64,000 nt of DNA from Ceratotherium simum simum (Eukaryota; Chordata; Mammalia; Perissodactyla; Rhinocerotidae), in contig NW_004454178.1 in assembly GCF_000283155.1 (NCBI RefSeq), positions 23,907,800 through 23,971,799 on the forward strand, in the 5' to 3' direction. The position numbers were made by a program, and so were the translations under genes. Below are positions 23,121-34,570 of this stretch, one piece after another (the first letter of the stretch is position 1; every line of letters starts with the position of its first letter). Below the pieces are notes generated by a model. It did not search any database. It saw only the letters and a list, made by a program, of their open reading frames with translations, and was not told the DNA's origin.

Positions 23121-25404
23121 CTGAAAATATAAGCAAAAAGGTTTGAGATCATAAAGGTTACAGAGCTGGTGAAAAATATTAGACACAAATGAAATACATC
23201 AATATCTTCAATGGTGTCTAACCAAAGGCTCCAGAACAAAAGAATCAGACCCAGCAGGAAAATCTGAAGAAGTGATTCACCACCATGGGGAGGAAAGATG
23301 GGAATTACTCCATATCATTTCCCAGAATCTGGGTGAGGGGGTAGTTAGTGAGAAAAATGTATATTAAATAAACCTTTAAAAAATTCATTCAAACTACAGA
23401 AAACAAAGCTTTTGCAAATCTTGGCTAGTGGGAGAGCAAAGAATATAGAGTAAGAACATATCTGAAGCAAGAACGGGTGAAAACAGTTTGAGTGCTCTGA
23501 TTTCAAGAAAAACTATACCAAAGTCAACTCTGAAAACAAATGTTCTATTGTTAAAGACCCCCAAAGAAGGAAATTCTCAGTTGATTCCAGACATTCACTC
23601 TGATATTACCACGTCTTATTGCTAGAATGTTCTCTCTCAAAATCTGCTGATCAGCAAGTCAACAAACATCTGGCCATTGAGCACCAACCATAGATGCTCA
23701 GCACTGGTCCAGCATCTACGAAGGGTTGTGGTAAGAGAAAACACAAAATCACTTGGAGACATAATTCCTGGCCTTTGGAATCCCTAAAGAAATGAAGTTG
23801 GCAACATAAGAGTAATGTATGTCCTAGTAGGGAACAATGTCAGATAATCTATAAGTGTGCTACATTGTGGGTTTGGTTGGAAAGAACTAGGAGGGATTTA
23901 GAGAAGGAAAACACATATGGGGCTTGTGCTGCCTGGAATCATAGGTATGAGAGCTGAAAGACAGTTCTCCTTTACAGATGAAGATCCTGAGCTCGAAGGA
24001 GTGCAGAGATTCAGCCCAGGTCACGTGGCAAATGAAGGGCAAATTCAGTGGTGTGCTAGAGCCAACCCATAATGGCGCATGAGATCCAACTGATACGTTT
24101 TCAGGAATTTTGCAAGCTGGTTGCTAAAATGCTAAATTAACAGCCATTTTAAAATGTTAAATTATATAAACTTATAATTAAATAAACTGTATTAAGAACG
24201 AAAGTTATCAATGCTCAAAACTCATCACTTCCTAACTATTTTTACTAGATTTTACATCATCTAGGCTCTTATGTTATTTATGTCTGTTGTATCTCTGTGT
24301 TGAAAATACTGTATAATGGTGTGCCACAGCGCGTATCTCCCCACCTGTGCTCATTCAGGTTAGTAGCTTGAAGTTGGCTGCAGTGGGAATATTTACACTA
24401 TGCAAATTAGCAAACTCTATAAATCAGGACTTCACGTATTGTTGTGACTTGATTGCCTAGACTTAAGAAACCAATAGAAAAATAATAATGAAGATAAACA
24501 CAAAAATGTGCCATGTCTGTATCAGCTACACTGTGAATAGCACAAAAATTGAGGAAACAGTCTTCCAGTATCCAAAAAACTGGAATCTGATTCAGCAAAG
24601 GAGCGCGCAATTTTAAAAAGCGATGAATGAGTGAAATTCTGATATACACTTTGTTGTTTCACTTTAGTCTTATTCGGGCAAATAAAAATATCTATCAACA
24701 TTCAAATTTGAACAACATTTGTCAATTACAACCACAGGCTGACAACAGATACAAGAGTTCAGTTAAAATCAAGGAAAGTGCTCTGTGAGAATTGATGCCT
24801 ATGTGGAATTTGCAACAAAGAGTAGTATGTATACGCAAATTGTGTGCACCTCCTTATATCAATGAAATTATAATGAACGTAGGTATGAATATATACCATA
24901 CGTTTTTTCCATAAAGCCATGATTAAGCATTACCGGCACACCATTGCGTACATCCAAGACTAGAACACAGTTGTCCTCAAAGGTCCTCCCATCACTCAAT
25001 GGTCATCTGCATCCTACCCACTGCCCACCTTCTGTGAGCCTTCTTTCCCAAAGAGGCTATATGGTATGGAACAGTCAAAGAGCCCTCAGAATCAAGGGCA
25101 AAGCTAACCTCAAAGGACTTTTGTTGCATCAGAAGCATAAAAGGAATTTCCTCTTCTTGGAAAAGGGAACAACATAAGACAAGGCACCGAAGTGGAAAGA
25201 GAACGTGGGCTGTGGGTAAGAGAAGAGTGGGAATGGGGTGGAAGAATTAGCAAATCTAGTGATCCTTCATACAGATCAGTGCTTCTTAACCTTTCTTGTG
25301 TCTCGGAGACCTTTGTCAGTCTGGTGAAGCCTATGGATTTCTTCTCAAAATAATGTTTTCAAATGCATAAAAGTAAAATACATAGATTTATAAAGGAAAC
25401 CAAT
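23121..25404. other. Intron 5, no recognised gene
   Basis: Intron DNA upstream (in gene sense) of exon 6. A weak MIR-like stretch at about 23940-24080 (cctttacagatgaagatcctgag) is the only repeat I can suggest. Nothing else supported. Confidence 0.4.
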
Positions 25405-25406
25405 TA

Positions 25407-25616
25407 CAGTCATGGGCCGCATAATGATGTTTCGGTCAATGACAGACAGCATGTACAATGGTGGTCCCATAAGATTAGAACCATATAGACTAGGTGTGTA
25501 GTAGACTGTACCATTGAGATTTGTGTAAGTACACTCTGTGATGTTCGTACAATGACAAAATCGCTTAACAATGCATTTCTCAGAGCATATCTCCATCGTT
25601 AAGCAAGGCATGACTG
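25407..25616. mobile_element. Complete Tigger-related MITE (MER2-like)
   Basis: Terminal inverted repeats cagtcatgggccgcataatga (left) and gttaagcaaggcatgactg (right), each flanked by TA (25405-25406, 25617-25618), the pogo/Tigger target duplication. Inner phrases gtggtcccataagattag and gtgtaagtacactctgtgatgttcg match the family. At 210 bp it is internally deleted relative to the usual element. Confidence 0.8.
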
Positions 25617-25739
25617 TATAATAACGTCCAGCTCTATCTGGTGATGGTTAGACTGGGGTCCTGGGTTATTGAGAGGAAGACCACGGAGGTAAAGGGCCAT
25701 TTTCATCACATCATATCAAGGCTACATACTCTCAACATG

Positions 25740-26215
25740 ATTTATGACTGCTGATGTTAATCTTGATCACCTGGCTGAGGAAGTAGTTGCCAGGTTTCCC
25801 ATTATAAGATTACTCTCTCCTCTTCCCACTTCCATACTGTGCTCTCTGAACGAAGCCACCATGCACAGCCCCCACTTAAGGAGCAGGGAGTTATGCTCCA
25901 TTTCCTTGAGGGTGGAGAATCTCAAATTACTTGGAATTCTTTTGCATAGAAAATTTGTCTCTTCTCCCACATTTATTAATTTATTCAGTCTTCTATTTAT
26001 ATCAGTATGGACTCACGGATATTATTTTATACCTTGGGTTATAAGCCAATACTACTTTATCCTTTTTTTGTTCAAACTGACCCAGTTTTGGCCATTGGGA
26101 GCTCTTTCAGTTGCAGTTAGCTCCTGGGTCACTTTGAAATACCTCCATCAGTGTGTGTGAGTGTATGTGGGTTTTTTGTGTCTTTGTTTTACATGTACAT
26201 AATCTTAAAACTTCA
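25740..26215 (-). repeat. Old L1-type 3' sequence, antisense
   Basis: Phrases atatcagtatggactcacgg, gggttataagccaatactac, cagttttggccattgggagc and agctcctgggtcactttg match a common ancient L1-type tail in antisense. Family uncertain. The open frame here (25744-26160) is therefore not a gene. Confidence 0.5.
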
Positions 26216-26239
26216 AATAATTGCCTCACAACCCCCAAT

Positions 26240-27101
26240 ATAAGAACACAACAATGGGGAAAGGTTAGTTTCTTCAATAAATGGTGTTGGGAAAACTGGA
26301 TAGGCACATGCAGAATGAACTTGGACCCTTACCTCACACCATATACAAACATCAACTCAAAATGGATTAAAGACTTAAACATAAGACCTGGAAACATAAA
26401 ACTATTAGAAGAAAACATAGGGAAAAAGCTTCTTGACTTTGGTCTTGGCAACAATTTTTTGGATACGACACCAAAAGCATAGGCAACAAAAGCAAAAATA
26501 GACAAGTGGGATTATATCAAACTAAAAAGCTTCTGCACAGCAAAGGAAACAATCAATAGAGTGAAAGGAATAGGAGAAACCTACAGAATTGGAGAAAATA
26601 TGTACAAACCATATATATGATAAGGGGTTGATATCCAAAATAAATAAGGAACTTATATGACTCAATAACCCAACTGAAAGATGGGTAAAGGATCTGAATA
26701 GACATTTTTCCAAAGAAGACAAAACAAATGGCCAACAGGTATATGAAAAAGTGCTCAACATCACTCATCATCAGAGAAATGCAAATCAAAACCCCAATGA
26801 GATACCACATCACATCAGTTAGAATGGTTATTATCAAAAAGGCAAAAGATAAGTGTTGCTGAGGACATGGAGAAAAAAGATCCCTTGTACACTGTTGGTG
26901 GGAATGTAAATTGGTGCAGCCATTATGGAAACAGTATGGAATTTCCTCAAAAAATTAAAAATAGAACTACCATATGTTCCAGCAATTCCACTTCTGGGCA
27001 TATATCCAAAGGAACTGAAAACGGGATCTTGAAGAGATATCTGCACCCTCACGTTCATTGCAGCATGATTCACAATAGCCAAGATATGGAAGCAAACAGG
27101 G
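26240..27101 (+). mobile_element. L1 ORF2 fragment lacking its 3' end
   Basis: Plus-strand L1: aaatggtgttgggaaaactgg, ctcaaaatggattaaagact, cttctgcacagcaaaggaaac, tccacttctgggcatatatcc, cattgcagcatgattcacaatagcc. It stops at about 27101 with no 3'UTR or A-tail. Its frames are broken. The 163-codon frame at 26867-27358 runs from it into flanking DNA. Confidence 0.85.
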
Positions 27102-27129
27102 ACCATTTTAAATCTGAAAACCCATATCA

Positions 27130-29185
27130 TTATAATGAATTTTCTTGTTATTGTTTCTTTACAATATCCTTCCTCTATTTCCTTAGTTCTTTTTTTTTCT
27201 GGAACTCTTGCAATTTTCTTTACACATATCCCTCATCCTTTTCTTTGCCATTTTGCTATTTTCTGGGAGATTTTCTTAACTTTATCTTTCAACTTGGTTA
27301 TTTTTTAAGTTTCTACAGTTATATTTTTACTTTTCAACAGCTCTTTTTTGTTCTTTGATTCTCTTTTTTTGGCATTATGTTCTAATTTCTGGACTCAATA
27401 ATACTCTTTTATTTCTCTAAGGTTATTACTTTTAGGATTTTGTTTTTTACGTTTTAATTTTCCCTCATGTTGATTTTTTTTCCAATTTCTTTTCTGTTGG
27501 TTGGTTTTGGTCTCTGTCTTTCCCAAAGGTCTGGTGACCTTTGCTGTCCATGCTCATTTAGGAGGGAGGCACCCAAAGCTGTTTGGAAGCTGTAAGAGGG
27601 TTGCTGACTGCTGGGGACAGAGCTGCTTTATGGGAGGAATCTGAATATCAGTATCTGGATGTCTTTCTTTTGAGCTGGTCAGTTTCTGCAGATGGAAATC
27701 CTCTAATCTGTTCCTAAGAGCTATAAGCATGGCTGCCTGAGAGTTGGGAGCTAAGCAGGAGAAGAGAGCTAGTGGTCCCACTGCTGAGAATATAGACTTT
27801 CTCTTAATCCTCCCTTTCAGAACAAGATGGCACCTCACTCTCCAATGTGAAGAAAGAGCAAGATAAATGGGTGCACTTCCTCTGCCGAGTCAACCAAAAC
27901 GCCCTGACATAACTCGTGTTTCGTTGCTATGAATTTTTCAGCATCAATATGTTTAAAGTTTCTCTCTTGTCAACAGCATATAACTAGATTTTTAAAAATG
28001 CAATCTGACAATTGTAGAAAAGAGGAATTTTACTCACTTATGTGGATAAAAGATTTGGAGCTAATTCTGCCATCGTATATTTTCTATCTAACGCACGTTC
28101 TTGTTTTTCCTTTCCTACCTTTTGTTGGGTTTATGGAATGAGCTTTCTTCATTCTTATCATGTAGTGGTTTAGAAATCATGCATCGTATTTTTAATCTTC
28201 TACCAGTTGTTCTTAAAATTTTAACATGTTAATTAGCATGTATATTTCTATCTATGTCTAGAATTCACCAATATCTATACAATTTCCTTGAGCAAGTCTA
28301 GGACCTCCATATGTGTTCACTCGTCTCCCCCCAACCTTTCATTCTATAATCATACACTGTGATTAACTTTTTAAAGTTAGTAGCTATTTAAGTGGTTCTA
28401 GTTTCTCTGTTTACTCTTCTTCTTCTTTCTCATATTCAGTTTTCATTTTGCTGAAGTATGTCCTTGAGTATAACTTTCAGAATGGATATGGTCAGCCATA
28501 AATATTCTAAGTAATTGCATTTCTAAGATGTCTTCATTTGGCCCCTCCCACTCGAATGGAAGTTTGGTACGTACCCTGGAGGATATTTCTTCTAACACAC
28601 AGAGCTGCTGGTAACTAGCTGGTGGGAAATTCAATTGTAGTTCCTTTGTAGATAAGCTGTTCCACTCTTACGATGCTTTACACTCAAAGTTTTGAAAGTT
28701 CATCAAAATGCATCTAGATGTGGGCATTTCTTCACTCATCATATTCTCCATTTGGTGGGTCCATTCAATATAAAGAATTACCTCTTCTCCTCTGCAAATT
28801 TTCCTTGTGTTATTTCTTTCTTTCCATTTCTCTCTCTGCAACAAATATTAGCTAAATGCCAGACCACCAGATTGATCTGAACTTTTCTTATATTTTTCAT
28901 CTCCCCTTTACTTATTTGCAATATGTTATAGGAGATTTCTTTATCTTCCAGAACTAATTTGGCTTTCAGTTATGTCCATTTATTAGAATTTTAAGAGGGT
29001 TATTATTGTTTTGTCTTTTTGAGCATGTTTTTATTTTCCCAGAATTTTTTTCTTATTTTATATTTGCTCCTTTCTTGTTTTTAGTAGTCACTTTGTTTGA
29101 GGAAAATTTTTTTAGATGCAACATATCCTCAAATAAGGTAGTGATTTATTTTTTCAAGTTTTCTTTTTTCCTCAAAATTCTGGAG
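27130..29185 (-). repeat. Ancient L1-like sequence, antisense
   Basis: T-rich plus strand with phrases close to antisense ancient L1: ttctcatattcagttttcattttgctgaag, ttgagtataactttcag, gtaattgcatttctaagatgtc, cctttgtagataagctg. Diverged. No coding potential in any protein family I know. Confidence 0.45.
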
Positions 29186-29204
29186 AGTTTTTAGAAAAAT
29201 ACAG

Positions 29205-29480
29205 ACTCCCAGTTCCATCCTGGGGGTGAGGAAGAACCAAGAAACAAGTATTTTTGAAAAATCTTCAGATGATTCTGATAATTATCTATGTTTGAAGAAA
29301 TACTAACTGCTCTAGGGAGGAGTTTGGTAACCCACAGGCCACGAGTCAAAACTGTCCCACTGCACGTTTTGTAAATAAAGTTTTATTGGAACAGCCATGC
29401 TCATTCAGTTACGTGTTGTCTATGGCTGCTTTCGTGCTACAAGGACAACGTTGAATAGTTGTGACAGAGACCGTGTGGCC
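29205..29480. mobile_element. hAT MITE fragments
   Basis: 29205-29310 resembles a MER5-type element (cagactcccagttccatcctggggg, cagatgattctgata). 29330-29480 belongs to another common hAT MITE (gtaaataaagttttattggaac, gtctatggctgctttcgtgctac, tgacagagaccgtgtggcctgcaaag). A purine-rich (GA) stretch follows at 29494-29600. Confidence 0.65.
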
Positions 29481-29669
29481 TGCAAAGACTAAAATGATGA
29501 TGACAAAGAAGGAAGAGCAGGATGAGGAGGAGAAAGGGGAGGGGAAGGAGAAGAAGAAGTTGTTCGCAAAAAGAATCAAAGATGATGATGAAGGCATCAC
29601 TTCTACTGCGCATACTCACTTTACAGAAATAATCTCTCAACCATAGAACAATCCAGCCAGGCAGGCATT

Positions 29670-29785
29670 TATTATCATGTAAGAAAATGGAACCAGAGAG
29701 GCTAATTAACTTTCCCAAATTGACACAGCTGGCAAATGGCAGAGGCAGAAAATAAGACCTAGTTTAACTGATCCAAAGCCATGTT
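29670..29785 (-). repeat. MIR SINE
   Basis: Reverse MIR: gtaagaaaatggaaccagagaggctaa, cccaaattgacacagctggcaaatggcagaggcag. Confidence 0.65.
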
Positions 29786-29787
29786 CT

Positions 29788-30028
29788 GGGATTTTGGGGC
29801 AGAATGCCTGGGTTTAAATCTTGGCCTGGCCATTTGCTACCTCTGTGATTTTGTACAAAGCATTGACTCTCTTAGGGCTCAGTTTTCTCCTCTTTAAGAT
29901 GGGAACAGGCTGTTAGGCTGTGAAGATTAAACGGAACCCCACGTAAAGCCCTGTCCAGAGCCTGGCACTGAGTGAGTGCTCAGAGCATGTTCACCGTGGG
30001 TGTTACTGTGACCATTGTCATTATACCA
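29788..30028 (+). repeat. MIR SINE
   Basis: Near full-length plus MIR: cagaatgcctgggtttaaatc, gccatttgctacctctgtg, ctcagttttctcctctttaag, agagcctggcactgagtgagtg. Lies back-to-back with the reverse copy at 29670-29785. Confidence 0.8.
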
Positions 30029-30309
30029 GGTGCACTGACATCTAAGCGGGTGACACCCAGGAATGCTGGAGGGCTACTGCATAAAGAAAATTCAGGGGTA
30101 AGAGAAAAACATTAAAGTCCATCTCAAAAGCTGCAGAACAAGTATGTGACAAAATTCAAATTTTGCCTTATTTACAAAAGACATTAGCAAAATTATAAAT
30201 TTAAATCAATTACTTGGGAAAAAAAGATAATCTTAAAGACTCAATTCATGTCAGGTACTAAAATAAATTCCAAATGAATGAAATAGTTAAATGTAACAAG
30301 TATGCATGT

Positions 30310-30313
<4 letters not shown>

Positions 30314-30340
<27 letters not shown>
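30314..30340. repeat. (AC)n microsatellite
   Basis: Thirteen to fourteen pure AC units. A likely polymorphic marker. Confidence 0.95.
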
Positions 30341-31179
30341 ATCTCCAAGGAATACTTATGAACCTCTGGGCATGATTTCTCAACTTGAAACCACAGTCGA
30401 GATGCTGTTAGAACACAGCATCCACTTAATGACATAAAGTCAAGTGAAAAAAGATGAAAAGAAAATCACACATATAATACTTTATAAAAATATGCATTAG
30501 AAAGTCTAAGGAAATAAGCCAATTGTCTAAGTTTAGTATAATAAAAACATACAACTTTCATGATAGGAAAAAATCCTAAAACTACTTTAAAAGTGAACCC
30601 AGAATGATAATTATAGAACCATTTTCAACAATGTTACAAACAAATGATCTAAATTGCCTCACTCTATGGGTGTTCAAAGGTCTGACTTTATATTATGTAT
30701 CTTGTGTCAAAATAAAGAGATCAGAATTTCCTTTATTTAATCATTGAAAAAGGTATCCAATTCTTATATCTTCCAGGTAATGTGTTTCATTCCTAGTGTT
30801 TACATTTTAAATGTATGAAATAATAGTTTATAATTCACATAGAGATTTTTATCTAGTCTCTCAATGACTATTTTAAAATTCATTGTTTTTGTGAAGATGT
30901 TAAAATAGATCTCTACCACAAATGACCCAAATTTGTCTCTGAGGAGCATTTTGAGGGCTTGCATTAATGTTACGATTCTCTACTCTGTCAATGAATCACA
31001 TGATATTGCCTCCCCTCCAATTACCTTGCTCTTATGGTAATTTACAGCAGAATTCTTTCATGGATATACACATACAAACTAGATTTTAGAAACCTCTCAG
31101 CTCTCATCAGATTTTCATAATCAATCCCTTGACATGGCATTCTGTCCCACACGTTCTTTCTCTACCTTTCTTTACTCAT

Positions 31180-31350
31180 GTTCACCTCCATCTTTGAGGT
31201 AGAAATGAGGACGTGACTATCCCATTGAACAGATGAGGACACCGAGGTGCATAACTAAATGACTTTCCCAAGTCATTCCTCGTTGATGAAGAAGCCCCCA
31301 ATAAGGTTTCCTGATTCCTTCGGTTCTGTGTTTTTCCTATTATGCCATGC
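31180..31350 (-). repeat. MIR SINE
   Basis: Reverse MIR, diverged: gaacagatgaggacaccgagg, ctaaatgactttcccaagtc, tcctattatgccatgctg. Confidence 0.6.
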
Positions 31351-32137
31351 TGTGCTGTTAATATGTGTGTATTCATGCGTGTTTCTTGATATACCCTTTC
31401 TCTGACAAAAATGCATTTGGGGTCATTTGTAGCTTCTTTCTCTAGTTGCTTTTCAATTTAAAGGTTATAACATATTTAGGTCCTATGTTAATGAGCAGCT
31501 TTTCCTCTGGGCTAAAACATCTTTTCCTCTTTGGCAACTTTGGTCATAGAGAATTCAAATTTGTTAATGCACTGCATAAACAGCAACTCATTTAAAAATA
31601 AATTACGAATATTAAAGGGAAATAGAGAACATGATAATATACTATACATTGAAATACATCAGCTGTAGAATAATGCATCTTAATGAAGGCTTCCCATGTG
31701 AATAAACCATTATATTTACAAGCTTTCCACAGTTAATGACCCAGAACCGGATAACAAAACCTATGTTTCTGGCAAGGTCCTCTGTCAGCAAAAATATACA
31801 TATTAATAATTGATGTTGCTGTAAAAACAGGACATAAGATGATGCTTCCTGAGCGTGTGGGGAAATAGGACTCCACGGTCCATTAATTTAAAATGCTTAT
31901 CTACTGTTCGACGGGCTTTGTCTTGAAAAATCCTTGTTCAAATTAGTAAGATAAAATGGACATTTGTCCAAATGAAAATCTGTTCAATTTGTCAGTCATA
32001 AATACACTTGCAAATGAGTGATGTAATGCCGGCAACTTCCTCGAGAAGCTCCTTGTCTTGGGGCTTCTGCTTCTTCGTGGTGCTTTCTTGTCACCAAAGG
32101 CAAGGAGAGACCAGGGAGGGGAGGCAAGAGCATCCTT

Positions 32138-32345
32138 TCGGAGCAGAGACAGTCTCGCGAGATCTGCTGTGGTCAACGCGGAGCCGGATGAGCTCGGCGC
32201 CCGCCCGACCTGAGCGCGCGTTCCTGCTGGTCCGGGGCCCGGGCTCGCGGCCGCGCTGCCCGCGCTGATGTTGCACGTGCGATGCCTCACGCTGCGGCCT
32301 CCACTGCTCCTGGGTTGGTGCATTTCAAGATCGTGTGCGCACGGG
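32138..32345. promoter_or_regulatory. Short, very dense CpG island in IQCA1 intron 5
   Basis: About 210 bp containing some 28 CpGs by hand count (observed/expected above 1), in otherwise AT-rich intron sequence. It includes a perfect TCTCGCGAGA (32153-32162), an E-box CACGTG (around 32274) and GCGCGCG runs. No TATA box and no recognised coding exon are present on either strand nearby. It looks like an unannotated TATA-less promoter or an unmethylated regulatory element. Confidence 0.6.
32153..32162. promoter_or_regulatory. TCTCGCGAGA promoter palindrome (BANP-type site)
   Basis: Exact 10-bp palindrome known from TATA-less CpG-island promoters and bound by BANP when unmethylated. Within the 210-bp island at 32138-32345. 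Confidence 0.75.
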
Positions 32346-32799
32346 GAGGGGGTGTTCCTTAGTTTATGGAAATAAGCCATTTTGTTTCATCATTTCATTT
32401 GAGAGTAATGCACCTATGTTTATTTATCTGTGTTTATACAAATGTACCTCCTCATAAAGATGAACCCAGCAGGAGAAGTGGAAAGAAGATGGTTAGGGAG
32501 AGCCGTAGCCGGTGGTTTTCTCTTGCCCTCTGCTCGTGGTACAATTATGGTAGGTCTTGATATTAGGATGCCACAATTTTAGTGGGTGCAAAACTAGTAA
32601 AGAATCAAAAATTTTCTAGCCCGTTAAGCCTAACTTCTAAAAATTTTTTGGTAGCTTTAAAATTTGCTTAATTGGGAGCTGGGCTGGTACAGGGTCTAGT
32701 TGAGCTAATAATTAATCAGTGGTAGAAGCTTCATCTGCTACTTTTGTGTCCTACTTTCTTTAAAAAGGTTTTTAAATAGACACTTTGATGGCACTAATA

Positions 32800-33045
32800 G
32801 TTTGCAAGGCACTATTTTAAGTGATTTACAAAATATTAACTAACTTATTGCTTATAATAGCCTTATGGGTAGGTGCCATTATTATCCTCATTTTATATAT
32901 AAGGAAACCAAGGCACAGAGAGGTCAAGAAACTTGCCCAGGGTCACACAGTCGGGAAGTGGCAAGCTGGGGCTTTGACCCGGGGCATCTACTTCCAGAAC
33001 CTCTGCTCTTACCCTCTATGCTTTGCTGCGTCTCTCCACTGATAG
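32800..33045 (-). repeat. MIR SINE
   Basis: Well-kept reverse MIR: aggcactattttaagtgatttac, ttatgggtaggtgccattattatcc, aaccaaggcacagagaggtcaag, cttgcccagggtcacacag. Confidence 0.88.
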
Positions 33046-33344
33046 GCTTCTTCTGGCTTAAAACATTTTGTCTGAAAATGTTTTTTATGGGTACTATAGA
33101 TCATACATTTTTTTAAACATACATTTGTAATTTTAATACATATTGCTGATCTGCCTGGTAAAGAGATTGCACAATTTCCCTTCCCCCCAACCATAGGACA
33201 GAGCCTGTTTTTCCATACCTTGCTGACACTGTGACATTAACCTTTTTGATCTTGGCTAACTTAAAAAGGTAAAAAATGGCAATTTAAGCATTTTTGCTTA
33301 AATTTAAATTACCCATGATTATAAGCCACTTGGAGAAAAATAAC

Positions 33345-33620
33345 AGCTACCACTGATCTAGTGCTTACTGTGTGCAGTGTATCAGACACTATTTTAAGGC
33401 TTATTTAGGCTTTACAGATAGCAGTTTCTTTGAGACTTAACCCAAATCTATGAGCTGAGTGCGATGACCATCTCCATTTCGCATATGCGGAAATTTCGGC
33501 ACCAAGAAGTCCAGTTACCACCCGAGTTCACACAGCTAGTAAATGGCAGAAGCAGAATCCGAACGAGGGTGGGCTGGCTGCAGAGTTCATGGCCTTGACC
33601 CCTCTACATGCTGCATTAAA
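33345..33620 (-). repeat. MIR SINE
   Basis: Reverse MIR: gcttactgtgtgcagtgtatcag, gctgagtgcgatgaccatctcc, gagttcacacagctagtaaatggcagaagcag. Confidence 0.78.
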
Positions 33621-34399
33621 GCACTTCGTAACGTGCCCTAATTGGAAATAAACAAGGGCAAATGTCCTGCCCTAGGATGTAGATAAAGAAATTCTGGGAC
33701 CAGGTGACAAAAGGGAGGGTAAGGAAGAGAATTCTTTCCATCATTTAACTTCTGATGACCTGGAGACCCGGAACAAGAATAAAGCACAATAATAATGAAT
33801 AATAATAAAAACGATTAAAAATCAAACTAAAGGCTCCCAAATAATTAGATTGTAAAATCCCATTTAACAGAAAAGGAAATGGTGACTTTTCTTTTTTTTC
33901 AAAGCCTCTGACGCAGACTTTTGAAATCACAGAGATGATTCAGAGCATCCCCCACCGAGCTCTGATCTCCTCGCTCAGCCTAAGAGCCTTCCATGCATAC
34001 TTGTACCAGGATCATTGCTTTTCCTGGTTTGCACACGTTTTTCTGGTGCAACACACAGTGTGCAGGGGCTGTGGGCAGCACCTGTCGTCTTAGCCGGCAG
34101 CTGGATAAAGTGGCTGCAATTAGATCAGACCCTGTGGGCTGCTCCAACGCCACTGCTTTTTGAGAACATGCTTTTAACAGACTAATTCCAAGTTCATAAA
34201 TCTGAGTAGCAAATAACAGAGGCCAATGTTTTATATTTTGAAATCGGTGGCATGCATGTTCTATGCAACAGCTTATTTTGAAATGTTTGTTTTGTTACAC
34301 AGAAAAGTTATCATACTTCTTGATAGTTTCCATTGTATGAAATCCTTCAGCTATGGTGACCATGTACTGTAATTTTCCAAGATGATTAACTCAGCCACC

Positions 34400-34570
34400 A
34401 TTCCTTGAAGGCGTATCCTATCCCAAGCTCCAGGCTGGGCCCTTTACCTATAATCTCTCCTGAAGCCCTTTAACAACTCTGCAGAACAGGTAGCACTATC
34501 CTGCTCTTACAGAAGAAGAAACTGATGCTCAGAGGGAAGCAAATATGTCACTCAAAGTCCCCCCACTGCC
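34400..34570 (-). repeat. MIR SINE
   Basis: Reverse MIR: ggccctttacctataatctctcc, cagaacaggtagcactatcctg, aagaaactgatgctcagagg. Confidence 0.65.

Noticed and set aside
26867..27358. 163-codon plus frame
   Set aside because: It begins in an L1 fragment and reads out into T-rich flanking DNA. The second half is translated poly-pyrimidine sequence.
29461..29646. Lys/Glu-rich plus frame resembling a nucleolar-type acidic protein
   Set aside because: Translation of a purine-rich (GA)n stretch next to a hAT fossil. The low-complexity composition explains the resemblance.
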